NCBI GenBank assembly: GCA_902775355.1
Contig: CACYLY010000054.1
Location: 1-32,522 of the forward strand
DNA: 32,522 nucleotides
Source: Oscillospiraceae bacterium
Lineage (GTDB): Bacteria; Bacillota; Clostridia; Oscillospirales; Oscillospiraceae
Direction of reading: 5' to 3'
The notes beneath the pieces were generated by a model. The model was not told the origin of the DNA. It worked only from the letters and a program-made list of their open reading frames with translations, and did no database searches. Below, one piece after another: positions 26,601 to 32,522 of the stretch; positions within the stretch are counted from its first letter, which is position 1; each line of letters begins with the position of its first letter. The position numbers were made by a program, and so were the translations under genes.

Positions 26601-26610
26601 CAGGAATTAG
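26582..26610. promoter_or_regulatory. Operator-like palindrome over the cysK -35 box
   Basis: CTAATTCCT (26582-26590) and AGGAATTAG (26602-26610) are perfect 9-nt inverted arms around an 11-nt centre containing most of the -35 box. The GGAATT/AATTCC arms resemble CymR/IscR-type sites of Rrf2 regulators that repress sulfur-assimilation genes. No regulator gene is in the window. Confidence 0.65.
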
Positions 26611-26616
26611 AAAAGA

Positions 26617-26839
26617 AGAAGGAGAGGGCGCTTTCCCCTCTCCTTCTCAAGTTGTCGACGAGGTGTCGACAACTTGAAAGCAAAAAAGGAAACTTCCGAA
26701 ATAGTTTCCTTTTTTGCAGGATTGAACGTGAAGGGGGGCATACCCTCCCCCCTTCACAATCCCCCCATGCGTTTCGGAAGGCTGTCTTCGTACTCTGTCT
26801 ACAGTCTGAGAAGGAGAGGGCTTTCCCCCTCTCCTTCTC
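26617..26839. repeat. Array of five perfect hairpins
   Basis: In order: 26617-26628/26636-26647 (12 bp), 26648-26659/26665-26676 (12 bp), 26681-26693/26704-26716 (13 bp), 26728-26738/26747-26757 (11 bp), 26808-26820/26827-26839 (13 bp). The first and last share the same AGAAGGAGAGGG stem. The third (GGAAAC stem with A/T tails) looks like a terminator for the DUF1508 gene. The gap between cysK and that gene holds no credible reading frame. Confidence 0.75.
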
Positions 26840-26859
26840 TCTTGTGGCTGTGCCGAAGC

Positions 26860-27300
26860 TTACATGATCTCTTCCTTGATGGAATCGGGCTTCTCGGGCT
26901 TCTTGACGCCGGGCTTCACCACCTCCGGCAGAGGCTCTTCTTTGACCACCTCGGCCTCGGGGGCGTTGCGCTTGATGCTGTCCACACCGTTGAGGCAGCT
27001 CGCCAGCTGCTTGTAGCTCTCGCCGGTGGCGACGATCTGGCCGTTCTTGGCTTTCAGGCGGAAGCGGAACTCGCCGGCCTTGTCCTGATACACCTCGAAC
27101 TTGGGATGGGTCTGGACCTCGAAGTTCTCCACCGTCTGATCCTCCACAGAGCCCAGGCAGCTGCTGCGGACGCTCTCAATGCCCTTGAGGCAGGCGTCCT
27201 CGCTGGAATAGGTCTCGCTGACGGCGATGACCTGACCGTTGGTGGCCAGCAGATTGAAGCGGAAGCCGGCCTTGGTTTCCTTTACGACGAATTTACCCAT
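26860..27300 (-). CDS. DUF1508 (YegP-like) tandem-domain protein
   Basis: A 146-residue protein with two repeats of the UPF0339/DUF1508 domain: residues 1-47 (GKFVVKETKAGFRFNLLATNGQ start, YSSEDACLKGIESV end) and about 56-102 (PKFEVYQDKAGEFRFRLKAKN start, YKQLASCLNGVDSI end). The tail is Pro/Glu/Lys-rich. The biochemical role is not established. AGGAGGG lies 6 nt before the ATG at 27300; the frame extends upstream to 27411 but crosses the promoter and lacks a ribosome site. Own promoter; likely terminated by the third hairpin of the array downstream. Confidence 0.9.
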   Translation of the reverse strand: MGKFVVKETKAGFRFNLLATNGQVIAVSETYSSEDACLKGIESVRSSCLGSVEDQTVENFEVQTHPKFEVYQDKAGEFRFRLKAKNGQIVATGESYKQLASCLNGVDSIKRNAPEAEVVKEEPLPEVVKPGVKKPEKPDSIKEEIM

Positions 27301-27358
27301 ACATGTCCCTCCTGTTTCAATGTCCGGTGTTGTGAATGGCTTTCCTGACCCTGTTTTT

Positions 27359-27386
27359 ACTATACCCGTTTTCGCGAAAAAAGCAA
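27359..27386 (-). promoter_or_regulatory. Sigma-A promoter for the DUF1508 gene
   Basis: Minus strand TTGCTT (27386-27381), 16-nt spacer, TATAGT (27364-27359). It lies just past the rhodanese gene stop; no terminator separates them. Confidence 0.45.
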
Positions 27387-27407
27387 CAAAAACTTGTTCT
27401 ATTCCCT

Positions 27408-27716
27408 TCATTCCAGCCCGTAGGGCCAGCCCACCAGACTGCCCAGGTCGTAGATCTCCTCATAGCCGTATTCCTCCAGCCGCAGGGCCGCTGCGTGACT
27501 GCGCGCCCCGGAGCGGCAGTAGACCAGCACCGGGGTGTCCGTTTCCGGAATCAGCTCCGAGGCGCTCTCGTCGTTCAGCTCGTCCAGGGGCAGGAGCTGG
27601 GCGCCGGCAGCGTGGCCGGTGATATACTCCTCTTCCTCCCGCACGTCCAGCAGCACGGCCTCGGGACGCACGTCCAGCAGGGCCTTGGCCCGGGCAAAGT
27701 CGATCCTCCGGATCAT
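27408..27716 (-). CDS. Single-domain rhodanese
   Basis: A 102-residue cytosolic protein with the rhodanese fold: VLLDVREEEEYITGHAAGA (21-39) and active-site loop VYCRSGARS with the catalytic Cys67. It would carry a persulfide sulfur between donors and acceptors. Its start overlaps the methionine sulfoxide reductase stop (ATGA), so the two are co-translated; the pairing suggests sulfur or thiol-redox housekeeping. Confidence 0.93.
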   Translation of the reverse strand: MIRRIDFARAKALLDVRPEAVLLDVREEEEYITGHAAGAQLLPLDELNDESASELIPETDTPVLVYCRSGARSHAAALRLEEYGYEEIYDLGSLVGWPYGLE

Positions 27717-28171
27717 GACATGCTCCCCCAGGCTTCCTCCAGGATGGCGGCGAAGCCCTCCAGCCCCGCCTGATCCTCCTCGGTGAAGCGGGAAAAGCAG
27801 GGGCTGTCGATGTCCAGCACCGCCGCCACCCGGCCCCCGAAGCGGATGGGCACCACGAGCTCGGAATTGGAGGCGCAGTCGCAGGCGATATGTCCCGGGA
27901 AATCGTGGACGTTCTCCACCCGCTGGGTCTGGCCCGTCGCCGCCGCCGTGCCGCAGACACCCCGCCCCCAGGGGATGCGGATGCAGGCCGGTTTCCCCTG
28001 GAAGGGCCCCAGCACCAGAGCGCCGTCCCGCGCCAGGTAGAAGCCCGCCCAGTTCAGGTCCCCCAGCTCCTGCCAGAGCAGGGCCGAGGCGTTGGCCAGG
28101 TTGGCCGTCTGATAGGGGATCCCCTCGATCAGGCTTTTCAGCTGCTCCCGCAGCGTCTGGTAATCCGTCAT
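27713..28171 (-). CDS. msrC: Free methionine-(R)-sulfoxide reductase, GAF domain
   Basis: A 152-residue GAF-domain enzyme that reduces free L-methionine-(R)-sulfoxide using thioredoxin-type reductant. Cys63, Cys73 and Cys97 match by spacing (10 and 24) the three Cys of the E. coli enzyme (84, 94, 118); context motifs are WGRGVCGTAA and HIACDCASNSELVVP. An extra Cys99 replaces the usual Ala. The start ATG at 28171 fits the family; the same frame continues to 29275 antisense to the acyltransferase gene and is not real. AAAGGCGG lies upstream. It heads an operon with the rhodanese. Confidence 0.94.
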   Translation of the reverse strand: MTDYQTLREQLKSLIEGIPYQTANLANASALLWQELGDLNWAGFYLARDGALVLGPFQGKPACIRIPWGRGVCGTAAATGQTQRVENVHDFPGHIACDCASNSELVVPIRFGGRVAAVLDIDSPCFSRFTEEDQAGLEGFAAILEEAWGSMS

Positions 28172-28204
28172 GGTCCGTACCGCCTTTCCTGATATCTTGA
28201 GAAC

Positions 28205-28233
28205 AGTATAGCGTTTTCCGCCCGGCTTTTCAA
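28205..28233 (-). promoter_or_regulatory. Sigma-A promoter for msrC-rhodanese
   Basis: Minus strand TTGAAA (28233-28228), 17-nt spacer, TATACT (28210-28205). It is back to back with the plus-strand acyltransferase promoter. Confidence 0.65.
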
Positions 28234-28240
28234 CAAAGAA

Positions 28241-28269
28241 TTGCCCCGGGCCGCGGTCTGTGGTAGAAT
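28241..28269 (+). promoter_or_regulatory. Sigma-A promoter for the acyltransferase gene
   Basis: TTGCCC (28241-28246), 17-nt spacer, TAGAAT (28264-28269). Leader about 20 nt. Confidence 0.5.
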
Positions 28270-28294
28270 AGGGAAATAGAAAGGCGGTGAGGAT

Positions 28295-29482
28295 ATGGGG
28301 CAGGAGCGAAAACGGCTCCCCTGGATCGACGGTCTGCGGGGTCTGGCCTGTCTTGCCATTTTTGCCCACCACTTCGCCGGCTGCTTCTACCCGGTGCTGC
28401 TCTACGGTACCGAGCAGGGCGGCGTCGGTCCCCTGGGGATCGCCCTGGCTCAGTCCCCTCTGGCCGTGCTGGTGAACGGGAACTTCTGGGTCTGCGTGTT
28501 CTTCGTCATGGCCGGCTTCGTGGCCGCCTGGGGCCGCTTCGGCGGCGAGAGGCCCCAAAGCCCGCTCTATCGGCTGCTCCCCCGGCAGCTGCTGCACCGC
28601 TACCTGCGCCTGACGCCGCCGGTCTTCGCCATCTCCGCGCTGGTGCTGCTGATGCTGCGCCTGGGCCTGATGACCAATCTGGCCTTTGCCGAGCGCTACG
28701 GGCTCTACTGGGCCTCCAACTGGTACGCGGAGGATATCTACACGGTCCGCTCTCTGTTCATGGAGTCCTTTGTGCGGCTGTGCTTTGTGGGCAGCGAGAA
28801 GTTTGTGGGCGTGCTCTGGTCTGTCTGCTATCTGTTCTATGGCAACTGTCTGGCGGCGCTGCTGGCGGAGCTGAGCCGGGAGCGGGCGAAGCTGCTCTAT
28901 CTCCTCTGTCCGCTGCTCTTCGCCGTCGGTCTGCCGCTGGGTCTGCGCTGGGCCATGTACGGCTGCTTCCCTCTGGGCGTGCTGCTGGCAAGGCTGGTCT
29001 GGGACGGGCGCTTCCCCTCCCGGCCGATCTCCGGGGCCCTGCTGATCCTGCTGGGCCTGCTGCTGGGGGCCTATCCCACCTTCTTCACTCCGGAGGGCGC
29101 TTATGGCCTGCTGAACACCCCCGTCCTGCTGACGGAGCCCTTCGCCTTCTGGCATGTGATGGGGGCCGGGATGCTGGTCACCGGGCTCTGCCTCTCGCCG
29201 GGGCTGCAGGGCCTGCTCTCCCGGCGGGCGCCCCAATGGATGGGGAAGATCAGCTTCAGCCTGTATCTGGTCCACATGCCGGTCCTCTTCAGCCTGGGCA
29301 CCGGCCTCTTCCTGCTGCTGGACCGGCCGGGGCTGCAGTCCTATCCCCTGCTGACGGCTTTGACCCTGCTGGGGACGCTGCCGGCGGTGCTGCTGCTCTC
29401 GGCCCTCTTCCGCCGCTTGGTGGAGCTGCCCTGCGCCCGGGTCGCCAAGTGGATCCAGGCAAAGGTTTTTCCGTCCGCGTGA
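28295..29482 (+). CDS. Acyltransferase-3 (OafA/YrhL-type) membrane protein
   Basis: A 395-residue protein with about ten membrane segments, the family length. The N-terminal signature WIDGLRGLACLAIFAHHF (10-27) is the acyltransferase-3 motif with its conserved His pair; RYLRLTPPVF and a late SFSLYLVHMPV are also typical. Such proteins move acyl groups, usually acetyl or succinyl, onto surface sugars or peptidoglycan. No SGNH domain is fused. GGTGAGG lies just before the ATG. It is alone on the plus strand, divergent from msrC. The substrate is unknown; the PIG-L deacetylase in this window also points to surface-glycan editing, but the two are not linked. Confidence 0.9.
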   Translation: MGQERKRLPWIDGLRGLACLAIFAHHFAGCFYPVLLYGTEQGGVGPLGIALAQSPLAVLVNGNFWVCVFFVMAGFVAAWGRFGGERPQSPLYRLLPRQLLHRYLRLTPPVFAISALVLLMLRLGLMTNLAFAERYGLYWASNWYAEDIYTVRSLFMESFVRLCFVGSEKFVGVLWSVCYLFYGNCLAALLAELSRERAKLLYLLCPLLFAVGLPLGLRWAMYGCFPLGVLLARLVWDGRFPSRPISGALLILLGLLLGAYPTFFTPEGAYGLLNTPVLLTEPFAFWHVMGAGMLVTGLCLSPGLQGLLSRRAPQWMGKISFSLYLVHMPVLFSLGTGLFLLLDRPGLQSYPLLTALTLLGTLPAVLLLSALFRRLVELPCARVAKWIQAKVFPSA

Positions 29483-29530
29483 CAGGAAACGGCGCCGGCC
29501 ATCGCCGGACGCCTAGGCACCCTCTAAGCT

Positions 29531-29570
29531 GTCATCTTGAGCGAGGCCTTCAGGCCGAGTCGAAGGATCT
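29531..29570. repeat. Second copy of the GTCATCTTGAGCG repeat
   Basis: GTCATCTTGAGCGAGGCC, then CGAGTCGAAGGATCT: same ends as the copy at 15143-15181 with a different, self-complementary middle (GGCCTTCAGGCC). Confidence 0.65.
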
Positions 29571-29687
29571 TTCCCGTAGCGCCGAGCATTGCTCGGCGAT
29601 TATACCTCCCCTGTGCAAGGGGTCTTGGGTGTGTCGTCCGCCGATCCCCCGCGAGGCGGACGACGGAGGGGTTGTACCGTCCTCCGC

Positions 29688-29991
29688 GGGCGACCAAAGG
29701 TCGCCCCTACGGCGCGGGACGATGCGTCGGCGCGAGACGGCGGGCGCTTCGTGAAGCGCCCCTACGGCGACGGACGGAACGTACTTGCCTCCCCCACCGG
29801 GGGAGGTGTCGCCCGGCGTCTCACGCAGAAGGGGTTATACCGTATCCGCGGGCGACCAAAGGTCGCCCCTACGGGCGCGGCGCGGGACGATGCGTCGGCG
29901 CGAGACGACGGGCGCTTCGTGAAGCGCCCCTACGGCGCGGGACGATGCGTCGGTGCGAGACGGCGGGAGGGGGCAAGCCCCTCCCCTACGG
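29688..29991. repeat. Cluster of variable-arm hairpin repeats
   Basis: Five units with constant CTACGG after the stem: 29688-29712 and 29850-29874 (GACC arms), 29742-29767 and 29910-29935 (GCTTC arms), 29965-29991 (GGAGGGG arms). The preceding block GCGGGACGATGCGTCGG occurs at 29714, 29882 and 29937; the last two are a direct tandem of 55 nt. Confidence 0.78.
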
Positions 29992-30086
29992 CATAGACGA
30001 TATGTCGGCATGAGCCCCGGCCGCCCTTGCGATCTAAAAACCAGAAACCAAAAGCCAGAGGCTAAAAACTAAAAACCAGAAAAAAG

Positions 30087-30114
30087 CACCGTGAAAACCT
30101 CGGTTTTCACGGTG
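30087..30114. terminator. Terminator after hypA
   Basis: CACCGTGAAAACC (30087-30099) and its complement (30102-30114) form a hairpin with T-runs on both sides (TTTTTTT on plus; CTTTTTTC on minus). It lies 9 nt past the hypA stop. Confidence 0.9.
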
Positions 30115-30123
30115 TTTTTTTCG

Positions 30124-30465
30124 TTAGGAAGCCAGGATCTCCTTCAGGGTCAGGTCCCGGCCGGTGAGGGGCAGGAGTTTCTTGCTCCGGCAGCCCGGGC
30201 AGGTCAGATCGTTCAGATTTGCGGTGAATTCCATGCCGCAGTCCAGGCACTTGGCGGTGCCGGCCAGCTCCTCAATGACGAATTCCGTCTGCTCCAGCTC
30301 GGTCCCGTCGCAGACGGCCACCCAGCAGTCGGCCATGTACTTGGGCACCACGCCGCTGAGGGAACCGATCTCCACGGTGATCCGCTCCACGGACTCCAGC
30401 TCCTCGTCCTGGATGATGCCCCGCACCATTTTCAGCAGGGCGTCGCAGATTCCGAGCTCGTGCAT
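30124..30465 (-). CDS. hypA: Hydrogenase nickel-incorporation protein HypA
   Basis: A 113-residue metallochaperone of standard length. The N-terminus MHELGI gives the nickel site (Met1, His2, Glu3); the zinc loop is CLDCG (73-76) and CPGC (89-92). HypA with HypB delivers nickel to [NiFe]-hydrogenase. Its ATG overlaps the stop of the Fe-S/FAD oxidoreductase by one base (TAATG), so translation is coupled. No hydrogenase subunit or HypB gene lies in the window; they may be further upstream. A role other than nickel delivery is possible in such oxidoreductase-linked copies. Confidence 0.93.
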   Translation of the reverse strand: MHELGICDALLKMVRGIIQDEELESVERITVEIGSLSGVVPKYMADCWVAVCDGTELEQTEFVIEELAGTAKCLDCGMEFTANLNDLTCPGCRSKKLLPLTGRDLTLKEILAS

Positions 30466-32522
30466 TACTTGGTAACCGCCTTCTTGACGATGTTGCCGGC
30501 CTTCTTCACCAGACCCGCGGCAGCCTTGATGGGCATGGTCTCAAAGGACCCGGCGTGCCAGTCGCGGACCTTCTTCAGGTGGATGGCGTCGAACTTGCAG
30601 CGGGTGGTGCAGATGCCGCAGCCGATGCAGAGATAGGGGTCCACCTTGGTGGCGCCGCAGCCCAGGCAGCGGGCGGTCTCCTTGCGGACCTGCTCCTCGG
30701 TGAAGGTCACCCGGGCGTCGGAGAAGGTCTTGGCCTTTTCCTTGTTGTAGCCCCGCTCCTGGCGGTGCTCCTTGTCATAGCTGCCCACGGTGAGCTGCAC
30801 GTGCTCCTTGTCCAGGGCGCGGTAGACGCGGCGGTCGCGGCCCATGGTCAGGGTCTGGCCGGGATGGACGAAGCGGTGCAGGGAAATCGCGGCCTCCTTG
30901 CCGGCGGCGATGGCGTTGATGGCAAAGCTGGGGCCGGTGTAGCAGTCGCCGCCCACGAAGATATCGGGCTGGGCAGTCTGGTAGGTCAGGGAATCGGCCT
31001 CGGCCAGGCCCTTCTTGTCCAGCTTCAACTCGCCCAGGTCCAGAGTACCCCAGTCCACCCGCTGGCCGATGGCGCCGATGACGGTGTCCACGGGGATCTC
31101 CTCGAACTCGCCGGTGCCCACGGGCTTGCGGCGGCCCTTCTCGTCGGGCTCGCCCAGGGTCATGCGCTCCACCTTCAGGGCCTTGACCTTGCCGTCCTCG
31201 CCCAGGATCTCCACGGGGGCGTTGAGGAACTTGAATTCCACGCCCTCCTCCTCGGCCTCGGCGGCCTCCTCGGGGTCGGCGGGCATCTCGTCCCGGGAGC
31301 GGCGGTAGATGATATAGGTGTTCTCGGCGCCGAGACGCACGGCGGTGCGGCACACGTCCATGGCCACGTTGCCCGCGCCGATGACGGCCACGTTCTTTCC
31401 CAGCTTGACCTCATGGCCCAGGTTGACCTCCCGCAGGAAGTCCACGCCGCCCAGCACGCCCTCCAGCTCCTCGCCGGAGACGCCGATCCTGGCGGACTTC
31501 TGGGCGCCGATGGCCAGATAAAAGCCCTTGTAGCCCTGCTCGCGCAGCTCCTGGATGGTCACGTCCCTGCCGACCTCCACGCCGCAGCGGAACTCCACGC
31601 CCATCTCGCGGATGATGTCGATCTCCGCGTTCAGGGTGTCCTTCTCCAGGCGGAAGTTGGGAATGCCCATGGTGAGCATGCCGCCGGGGGCGGGGTTGCG
31701 GTCGAAGACGGTAACGGGGTAGCCCTTGAGGGCCAGGTAGTAGGCGCAGCTCAGGCCGGCGGGGCCGGCGCCGATGATGGCGATCTTCTCGGTGAAGGGC
31801 TTGCCGGTCTGGTTGACCATCTTGGGCACGGTGCGGTGCTCGCTCTGCAGGTCATGGTCGGCGATGAAGCGCTTGACCTCGTCGATGGCCACAGCCTCGT
31901 CCACGCCGCCGCGGGTGCACTCGGCCTCGCAGCGCTTGTTGCAGATGCGGCCGCAGACGGCGGGCAGCGGGTTCTCGGTCTTGATGAGCTCGAGGGCCTC
32001 TTTATAGCGGCCCTGGGCGGCCAGCTTCAGGTAGCCCTGGATGGGCACGTGGGCCGGGCAGGCCACCTTGCAGGGGGCGGTGCCGGTGGGCACCACGTCC
32101 TCCCGGTTTTCCCGGTAATCCGGGTTCCAGGCCTTCTTGGACACGATGTGCTCGGAGAGCTTCACATAGTTGGCCGGGGCGATGTTCACGGTGGTGCAGA
32201 GCTTCTGGCCCAGCTTCAGGGCGTTGGCGGGGCAGACCTCCACGCACTGGGCGCAGGCCACGCACTTGGCCTCGTCCACCTCCGCCTGGAAGTTGGAGCG
32301 GATGGCGTCCCGGGCGCCGAACATCAGGCCCACGCGCAGACCGAAGCAGGCACAGGCGCAGCAGTTGCAGATGGCGGCGCTGTCGCCGGCCTCCTCGATG
32401 TTGGGGATGTCGTGCATGAGGCCGTTTTCCTCGGCCCGAAGGATGATCTCCTTGGCCTCCTCCCGGCTGATCTGCCGGGCGCGGCCGGTGCGGATGTAGT
32501 GCTCCGCGCCCTTGCCCATCTG
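30465..32522 (-). CDS. Fe-S/FAD oxidoreductase, GltD-like, 5' end outside window
   Basis: The visible 684 or more residues align from end to end with residues about 215-861 of the 1784-4369 protein. Modules in order: CNCCACAC cluster, ferredoxin motif CVACAQCVEVCPANAL, GltD-type Cys set (CKVACPAH, CGRICNKRCEAEC), FAD loop IIGAGPAG, NAD(P) loop IGAGNVAMD, VGGDCYTGP and a C-terminal CLGCG...CIGCGICTTRC. The first Met in the window (32519) corresponds to the middle of the paralogue, so the gene starts beyond the edge. It is coupled to hypA, which suggests it feeds or drains electrons at a hydrogenase; this is inference. It has a short Lys/Ala-rich C-terminus. Confidence 0.88.
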   Translation of the reverse strand, partial: QMGKGAEHYIRTGRARQISREEAKEIILRAEENGLMHDIPNIEEAGDSAAICNCCACACFGLRVGLMFGARDAIRSNFQAEVDEAKCVACAQCVEVCPANALKLGQKLCTTVNIAPANYVKLSEHIVSKKAWNPDYRENREDVVPTGTAPCKVACPAHVPIQGYLKLAAQGRYKEALELIKTENPLPAVCGRICNKRCEAECTRGGVDEAVAIDEVKRFIADHDLQSEHRTVPKMVNQTGKPFTEKIAIIGAGPAGLSCAYYLALKGYPVTVFDRNPAPGGMLTMGIPNFRLEKDTLNAEIDIIREMGVEFRCGVEVGRDVTIQELREQGYKGFYLAIGAQKSARIGVSGEELEGVLGGVDFLREVNLGHEVKLGKNVAVIGAGNVAMDVCRTAVRLGAENTYIIYRRSRDEMPADPEEAAEAEEEGVEFKFLNAPVEILGEDGKVKALKVERMTLGEPDEKGRRKPVGTGEFEEIPVDTVIGAIGQRVDWGTLDLGELKLDKKGLAEADSLTYQTAQPDIFVGGDCYTGPSFAINAIAAGKEAAISLHRFVHPGQTLTMGRDRRVYRALDKEHVQLTVGSYDKEHRQERGYNKEKAKTFSDARVTFTEEQVRKETARCLGCGATKVDPYLCIGCGICTTRCKFDAIHLKKVRDWHAGSFETMPIKAAAGLVKKAGNIVKKAVTK

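Larger units (their letters stand above)
29483..30123. other. Repeat-filled intergenic region
   Basis: This 640-nt region holds the GTCATCTTGAGCG repeat (29531-29570), hairpins at 29580-29598 and 29633-29664, five variable-arm hairpins (29688-29991) and an A-rich tract of AAACCAGAA-like words (30033-30085). Reading frames through it give Arg/Pro-rich peptides with repeated GRPYG words, which are the repeats translated, not genes. Confidence 0.75.

Noticed and set aside
26617-26839. Transposon or insertion sequence
   Set aside because: No transposase reading frame and no target duplication could be seen; kept only as a hairpin array.
28172-29275. Upstream extension of the msrC frame
   Set aside because: It runs antisense to the acyltransferase gene and past the msrC promoter; family length fits the 28171 start.
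29537-30013. Arg-rich reading frames in the region after the acyltransferase
   Set aside because: They are translations of the hairpin repeats (repeated GRPYG words) and lack ribosome sites.

Overview
The window reads as a piece of chromosome from a high-GC, low-copy-repeat-rich member of the Clostridia, most likely Oscillospirales. The evidence is AGGAGG-type ribosome binding sites, sigma-A promoters, many short Lys/Leu-rich lipoprotein signal peptides, a clostripain-family peptidase, a membrane pyrophosphatase of the K+-dependent type, Fe-S flavin oxidoreductases of anaerobes, and intergenic hairpin repeats. No species call can be made from sequence reading alone. No rRNA or tRNA gene was seen.

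Layout. 1-234: terminator and hairpin. 235-1593 (-): two-domain flavodoxin-like protein with a four-Cys motif, divergent from 1784-4369 (+), an 861-residue Fe-S/FAD oxidoreductase related to glutamate synthase small subunit. 4424-8403 (-): TfoX-N protein, membrane protein, NorD/CobT-like VWA protein and two small unknown proteins. 8602-10042 (-): trans-translation locus ssrA (tmRNA), cyclophilin-type isomerase and smpB. 10120-12693 (-): clostripain-like lipoprotein. 12839-14845 (-): membrane pyrophosphatase hppA. 15270-23691 (-): a large envelope cluster made of an ECF sigma factor, an anti-sigma protein, several lipoproteins or secreted proteins, and a membrane-anchored PIG-L deacetylase. 23830-25071 (-): glyA. 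25529-26464 (-): cysK under a probable sulfur-responsive operator. 26860-28171 (-): DUF1508 protein, rhodanese and free methionine-(R)-sulfoxide reductase. 28295-29482 (+): acyltransferase-3 membrane protein. 30124-32522 (-): hypA coupled to a second Fe-S/FAD oxidoreductase that runs off the window.

How the parts fit. The most system-like stretch is 15270-23691. The anti-sigma protein carries, outside the membrane, a Cys/His-rich domain that is also the whole mature part of the next-door lipoprotein, and three further exported proteins in the cluster share modules with one another. The sigma gene is preceded by an ECF-type promoter, suggesting autoregulation of an uncharacterised envelope response. 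The smpB-isomerase-ssrA order, with overlapping genes and no visible ssrA promoter, suggests one transcript processed to give tmRNA.

The intergenic regions at about 9.0, 25.2-25.45 and 29.5-30.0 kb share a hairpin repeat family whose flanks are constant and whose stem arms vary with compensation. A separate array of five perfect hairpins lies at 26617-26839. All positions were worked out by eye; promoter and terminator calls are pattern matches only.
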